Origin: Strobilurus pachycystidiatus
Lineage: Eukaryota > Basidiomycota > Agaricomycetes > Agaricales > Physalacriaceae
DNA: 64,000 nucleotides
Direction: 5' to 3'
NCBI GenBank assembly: GCA_019915135.1
Contig: JAHLMK010000001.1
Span: 5,146,001 to 5,210,000, forward strand
In this document: positions 58,878-64,000 of the stretch, piece by piece
Numbering within the stretch: position 1 is the first letter of the stretch
Layout of the letters: every line of letters begins with the position of its first letter
Made by a program: the position numbers and the translations under genes
Notes under the pieces: model-generated
What the model was told of the DNA's origin: nothing
Seen by the model: the letters and a program-made list of their open reading frames with translations, nothing else
Databases searched by the model: none

Positions 58878-60165
58878 TCAATGAGAATGATAACTCACAT
58901 CTAGCACTAAGCTCCCAAAGCTTTCCAGAAGGGTTTGCATTCGACGACATTCGTCCAGAAATTGGGCCATCTTATTTAGCAGGAAGTAGTACTCAAGATG
59001 GTCGTAAAACCTGTCAACAAGGTGCTCCTGATTGGGCTCTAGACACGATTCTATCCAAGCCAGATAAATCAATGCACATCTTTCAGTAGAGTGACGAGGA
59101 CTCACGAAGTAGGCGTCTGACAGATGTACCTTGAAATATGGGATACAAGTAGTACAGAAGCGATGCTGTAGTGAGACATGTCGGTCCTGGGCGTTGACAA
59201 CACACAATGTTGTGCACCCAGAGCAGCCTAGTAATCCATGCATTGGCACACTCGTGAGCGACGAGGATTTCCTCGATCTCAGTAGGCAAGACCGTGAACG
59301 GCATAGCATTGTCTCGATTGGCACTTGGATCGGCGAGATGGTATATGACTCCTGATATGATATCGAGCAGGAGCGCGAGCTCACGCTCTGATTGATTGCG
59401 CATTGGAGTGGCCCGGGGGGTGTCTACTACCAAGGTGAGCGCTGAACCATCAAAACACCCAAGTATCACCGAGGAGACCGAATTTGGACCCGCTAGGATG
59501 TCGCTGAAGGCGTTACGCAAATCTCGTGAGACGCCGTCAGATTGCACAAAGGATTTGGCGAGGCGACGGAACCGCCTCTGCATCCGTGGGACGTCCCAGT
59601 CCTCTCTGATGAAGTGTCTGTATGCGCCAGGATAGTCCTTGTACATGGATCGCCACGACGGATGCGAGAAGAGAAGACGATCCCGAATCGAGAGAAGGTC
59701 TTTCATGACATCGTGGTAACCGGGCAGCGGTACGCGATAGAGTGGTAGGCAGCTTGTGTCAATGGAGAGAGACAAGAGACGTTGTCAATGAGTGGTGATG
59801 TCGAAAGCTTCGTAACCAGCCTCACGAGCTGTTTCTAAGAGGATAGAGCAATCGTATGCGAGGGCCATTACGATGAGCCCGGCGTTTTCGCTCGTGACCG
59901 TAGAGACGTTGCGCGGACTCCCGCGTCTCAACGGAAAACCCGCGATGACCGAAGAACGCGTAGCTGAAGCTGCAGTGGTATCGTGATCGCTATCCAGCGG
60001 GGCAGAATTTGGGTAGACTGGAGTCGTCTCCTGATAGGGTGATTGCAAGAGGGAGGTTGAAGAATCATGAACGCGCCGAGCTGCTGGAGAGACAGGACGG
60101 CGAGGAGGATGAGATATGTTTTCACCCGCCATCGGGTCGTGGTTCGAAAGACCCGGCCGCCGCAC
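58878..60165 (-). CDS. Unrecognised protein, with in-frame TGA
   Basis: The minus-strand frame from 60165 (MRRPGLSNHDPM) runs to a TGA at 59787-59785. It stays open in the same frame to 59083, covering LPLYRVPLPGYHDVMKDLL and FRRLAKSFVQSDG. A further block (59384-58878, another frame) contains an ALIYLAWIESCLEPNQ stretch and may be the last exon after an intron near 59085-59115. Either a short intron removes the TGA (GTTACG to ACAAG is possible) or the gene is broken. No domain is recognised. Confidence 0.35.
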
Positions 60166-60884
60166 TGCCAGTTATGTTCAATCGACTGTGCTTGCGCGAG
60201 GGAGACTCGGTACATACTATCTAGCGGCCTAGCTGGCGGATTCCATGGAACCATGTTGGAGAGAACGAAGATGAAATCGAATTTGTGGCTACATCGCCCC
60301 GCTTTGGGAGCTTAAGAGGTGAGCGGAATTCTCACCTTATTGTCTGGCACTAGCACTCAGGTCAATACGACTCGACGTGATTGAGCCGAAGACAATAAAG
60401 GATCATCGACATCATCAAGGACACACAAGATCCTCGTACTCAGCAAGGAATCAGAATGATTGTGGCTCTTGATCGGCCGAGCTTGTTAGTGTGCAGGCCC
60501 AAGCGGTCGGTAAAACGAAACGCGAATGACAAGAAGATGGCATTAGTGCATGCGCAATTTGGCAGAGACGCGCGAGTTGTCCATTCGGTGTTCCGAGTCC
60601 GCTGTTACAAAGTAACCAATAAAGGCTATAATGCACTCTTATTTCAGGGTCATGCTCCAAAGGCGCGTCGGTGGCGAGTACTTTGCAGTCCATGAGTACA
60701 GGTTCAGGAATCAAGGATGACAGGCAGAGTATAATCAATCGTCCCTGGAGGTCCTTCGGTCGGGAGACAAGCAGTATACCTTAGTTAGATACGATACCGA
60801 AATCCTACACAGCACAAAAACGACCATAGCATCCGTACTCACTACATGTACAAGACCATTCGATGAAGTGCGGCGCCTGAGCAC
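60166..60884. other. Intergenic, nothing recognised
   Basis: Short frames on both strands (for example 60456-60695) show no domain. No RNA gene or repeat is evident. Confidence 0.4.
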
Positions 60885-61978
60885 CTAACACCTTGCGCTA
60901 CCCTGCCAATCCTTGAACTCGATTTCCAACTGAATGAGAAGTGGTCGGTAAGTTGCGTTTTCGCAGGCACAAATGACTGACTTACCTCCGACGTAAGACG
61001 GTCGATTTCATCGTTGATTGCTTCTATGACGGTTCTGAGAGCTGCGACGGACGCTCGGCTGCATTGCCCTTTGGCCTCCTCGATAGCCGAATCTATGGCG
61101 AGAGTCCTGTCTTCGCGTGATGGAGGCGCAGTTTTCAGTGGATCCCTAGTGACCACTAGAGAATCGATATATTTCCCGAACCAAGAATGGGCATACCACT
61201 GGATGTAAACTTGTTCCACAGGCACAGTAGTGTTTACATGCACCGACGTGGCGTAGTATAGCGAGGTGCCGCATGTATCACATTTTGAGCTGTCAATGAA
61301 TGCTGCACTTGCAGTGGCGGCAATAAAAGGAAGAAAGATCGTTTTGGCCTTCCAAATGTCGTGGCCTTGCAGAAGCCGACGAGCAATGCCCTCAGCTTCG
61401 GAGTGATACTGGGTCAGAGCGCAGTAGTCCGATCCAGTGATGAATTGGAGCTCCGGCACGCGAGGTGCGGCAGATAATGAGAACGCGAGAGATTGTCGCG
61501 CAGCAACAATACTGAGCTCCTTCCAACAGTACCGACAAGCGACGGCGAACAGCCGCAACACCTCGACGGCGCCGCCATTCATAAGGAACGCAGAGGAAAG
61601 AATATCTTGGTGCAAAACGGCCTCCACGTCCTCCATCATATACTTTCGAAGGGCGTCTACCAATGGGACCAAGACGTCCAAAGTCTTTTCATCGGCTACG
61701 GTGAACTTCTGCGTAGGATATATGCAGAGGAGGATCGCACGGAATGTAGACGAATCCTCCAGCACATCCAGCATCGGTAAATTCTTGTGGGTCTCCTCGG
61801 GAACACCATCCTGGAAGAGATTGGCGAAGAAGGGGGATGCGAATGCCAAGAGTGATTTGACAGCATACAAATGTACACCGTTGGAGGTACGGATGACGAT
61901 GTCGGCTCGCTCGGGTGAGTCAAACGGCCTGGCGAGTGAGGATTCAAGAGTGAGTTTATCAAGTTCATCGTGTGGCAT
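60885..61978 (-). CDS. BTB/POZ domain protein
   Basis: Exons 61978-60986 and 60929-60885, with a 56-bp intron, give 345 aa. The N-terminal BTB/POZ fold is seen as ADIVIRTSNGVHLYAVKSLLAFASPFFANLF (residues about 25-55) and a later LPMLDVLEDSSTFRAILLCIYP segment. BTB domains mediate dimerisation and cullin-3 or chromatin contacts. Beyond residue 150 the sequence is alpha-helical in character, with a CDTCG pair of cysteines near residue 235. No other domain is recognised. Using the splice site replaces the read-through end with LEIEFKDWQGSARC. Confidence 0.8.
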
Positions 61979-62485
61979 CTTGAATGACGATGAGCACTAT
62001 GGTGGTGGTCGGATGGTGAGAAGGGACTGAGAAGGCCCGGTGCCGATGCCGTTATGTGGACACGAGGCCTCGGGAAGATCCAGGATAGCTGGTCTTTTGC
62101 ACAGCGCATTGGTTGTGTTGAATACATTCATGGCACGTCGTGCCACAACAGCTGCAGGTGGCGGGAAGACAGGACCGCCCCCCCGAATATTTGATGCGCT
62201 GCTTATCTAACTTTTTCCCGCGCCTTCCGACAATCATCCATTTCCGTCAAACTGGCGGCCCTCTTCGCTCGATCGTCTGGGCTGCGTCTGGGTCAAAGCA
62301 GGTCGTTCCTCTCCCGTGAGCTGAACTACAAACGAAAATCATAGAAGGTGCAAATAGACAGATAGCAAGTAATTAGCAAAACTATTATACAGCAACGTAT
62401 ATGTACAAGTGAGAGCAGCAACGAACGACGGGAATTTGAGAATGCAGATTGTAACATGTGTCTATATGTCAGTCAGAGTCCATGC
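61979..62485. other. Intergenic, nothing recognised
   Basis: This is the gap between the BTB gene start and the end of the next minus-strand gene. No feature beyond presumed promoter and 3' end sequence is visible. Confidence 0.4.
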
Positions 62486-63270
62486 TCACGCGGCCTTTGC
62501 CTTCTTGCGCGCAGGTGCCTTCTTTACCTCCCCCGCCTCCCAGTCCTTTACGACCCACCTGCGCGCCACACCACAATACTTTTTACCCTTCGACTTGCTG
62601 TCGCGCCCCTCCGCCACAAGCACGCCGTCCCGCGCAGTCACAGCAGGAAACTTCATAGACGTCAGACCCTTGCAAGGGAGCTTTGCGCATGCGAGACCGG
62701 GGACGGCGGAAGGCTGGAGCACGACGCCGCCAAACGCGTGCGCGCCGGTGTCGCCATAGTAATCCGTCCAGGAGTGCACGATTGTATACGCGTAGTGAAC
62801 GGTCGTTTCAGGCGAGATGGCTTCCGCGTCCGCCTTGGTGAAGTCTGCGCCGGTTGCGAGCTGGAACATGGCGTCTTAGTAAATGTCTGCGAGTCCAGCG
62901 GTAAATGACGCACCGTCTTGCCCTCCGCAACCTTCCACTTCTCAACGCGCGCGCTCATGTTCCCGACATACGCCTCCCCGACGAGCTTGCCCTTCTTGTT
63001 CTTCGTGTCCAGGCCGCCAAACTCCTCTCCTTCCGCCCCGCGTTTTGCTTCGTGCAGTGTCTTCAGGATTTCCGTCGCGCCGGCAATGGTGCGCGCGACG
63101 CCAAGAGGACGCGGGCCTTCGTGTGCGCTGTCCAGGCCGGCGTCGTATTCGTCGTCGCACAGGACGACGAAAAGGTGGGAGGGCGCGGGCGCGGCGGTGT
63201 GGGCTTTAGTCTCTGATTCAGTAGGAGCGTTTTCGAGGTCGTCCTCAGCGGGGCGTTTGGCGCTGGTCAT
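62486..63270 (-). CDS. Unrecognised small protein
   Basis: The gene starts at 63270 (MTSAKRPAEDDLENAP) and ends at 62486 (KKAPARKKAKAA). One intron lies between about 62909 and 62875; the phase-consistent donor would be GTCATT, which is weak, so the join is uncertain. The first exon contains HLFVVLCDDEYDAGLDSAHEGPRP-type sequence; the second contains AYTIVHSWTDYYGDTGAHAF. The Lys/Arg-rich end may be a nuclear signal. No family is recognised, but the coding look and codon use are convincing. Confidence 0.6.
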
Positions 63271-63621
63271 CGTATCACTGTACTAAGTATGGGATGGAAG
63301 AACACTGAACACTGACAGCCGTCTATCATGCCTCTTCCCGGTTTGCTCCCACGCACAGACCACCGCGTCTTGGAGCTGACACACGCGCCGTTGTCATTAC
63401 TCTCCCTACACTACAGTCATCCAATCGCGTATGCTCTCGGTCGCTCTAAGGAACTCATGTCACCCCGTCATGACACCACACTCTACTCTAGGCTCACGCA
63501 ACAGCTGACGCATCGTCTCAATCCGAGACCGTCCGGAACGTCGAATCTCTCTAAACGCAAACTTGGGTCTGAAACAGCTACATTCTCATCGGCTCCTCAA
63601 TTTACATACGTGACTGCTTGC

Positions 63622-64000
63622 TCAAAGGTGCCCTCCTACCGTCTTCTTCTTTATATCCTCATGCATCAGCAGGGATCCTTCAAGCCGCCTTTCGATCATC
63701 TCATCCAACAGCGGGACCTGCATCTTTACCGTGCACGCCAGCGCCTCCAGGCCCGCTGCTTGATCCGCCGCTTGGGTGAGGGCGCGCCTTATGATGCTCA
63801 GATCAAAGTACTCCTCGCGGTCAGCTTGACGCCTTGATTCGATGAGATCCTGGCCTGGTGCGCATAAGTCAGTCCGGCCCGTGTTCGTGTGACATGAGGG
63901 TACTCACATTTGACCAGCTCGGCCATGGTCATGGCTTCGTCTAGACATCGTCAGGATCTCGTTGATTCGTAAGTTAGGATACGCACCGTCTTCTTCCAAT
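63622..64000 (-). CDS. Partial gene running off the right edge
   Basis: Three minus-strand exons can be chained: 64000-63987 (partial), 63940-63908 and 63854-63622, with introns of 46 and 53 bp. They read LEED, then DEAMTMAELVKCQDLIESRRQ, then a charged helical end with ADQAAGLEALACTVKMQVPLLDEMIERR, stopping at TGA 63622-63624. This looks like a coiled-coil C-terminus. The plus-strand frame at 63328-63837 is its shadow. The rest of the gene lies outside the window. Confidence 0.5.

Noticed and set aside
63328..63837. 169-aa plus-strand gene at the right edge
   Set aside because: The opposite strand gives chained exons with consistent splice phases and a charged helical protein, which is more convincing.

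Overview
The window is nuclear DNA of a filamentous basidiomycete, probably an Agaricomycete. Genes have several short GT-AG introns of about 47-90 bp. The kinases at 21.8-27.1 kb belong to fungal-specific lineages, one of them FunK1. Chromovirus and LINE elements and long gene-poor stretches are typical of such genomes. No bacterial operon, rRNA, CRISPR array or credible tRNA gene was seen.

Left third (1-16.6 kb) is a transposon nest. Two copies of a 1.1-kb LTR (1475-2565, 4037-5118) lie next to an apparently intact Ty3/Gypsy chromovirus (5442-11863). It has 457-bp LTRs, a GTACC target duplication, gag, and an overlapping pol reached by a well-formed -1 frameshift signal. It also carries a primer site complementary to its own predicted RNA 5' end. 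The chromovirus and a 5'-truncated LINE (about 12084-16450) both interrupt one copy of an older dispersed repeat. A 1703-bp terminal-inverted-repeat element (13001-14703) then split the LINE reverse transcriptase.

Middle (17-31.2 kb) holds ordinary genes: geranylgeranyltransferase-I beta subunit, a FunK1-type kinase, a second divergent kinase, a dienelactone-hydrolase-like gene with an in-frame TGA, and a BOR1/SLC4-type anion transporter. About 3.3 kb of repeat-rich DNA (18.5-21.8 kb) carries no recognisable gene.

Right-centre (32.2-54.2 kb) is a head-to-tail triplication of a 6756-bp unit (32208-38963, 38964-47401, 47402-54157). Only three single-base differences were found between copies. 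Each unit holds a head-to-head pair of distantly paralogous genes, here G2 on the minus strand and G3 on the plus strand. Their introns match in position and phase, their C-terminal tails are basic, and the fold looks like a degenerate HNH nuclease. Unit ends fall inside flanking genes G1 and G4, so the junctions create truncated or chimeric copies. Copy 2 carries a second member (42578-44255) of the same TIR family, inside the G2/G3 shared promoter. A diverged fourth G3 (54437-55748) lies just outside the array and shows a patch of near identity that suggests gene conversion.

Right end (56-64 kb) has a protein with SVVSG-type repeats, a putative gene with an in-frame TGA, a BTB/POZ protein, a small unrecognised gene, and a partial gene running off the edge.
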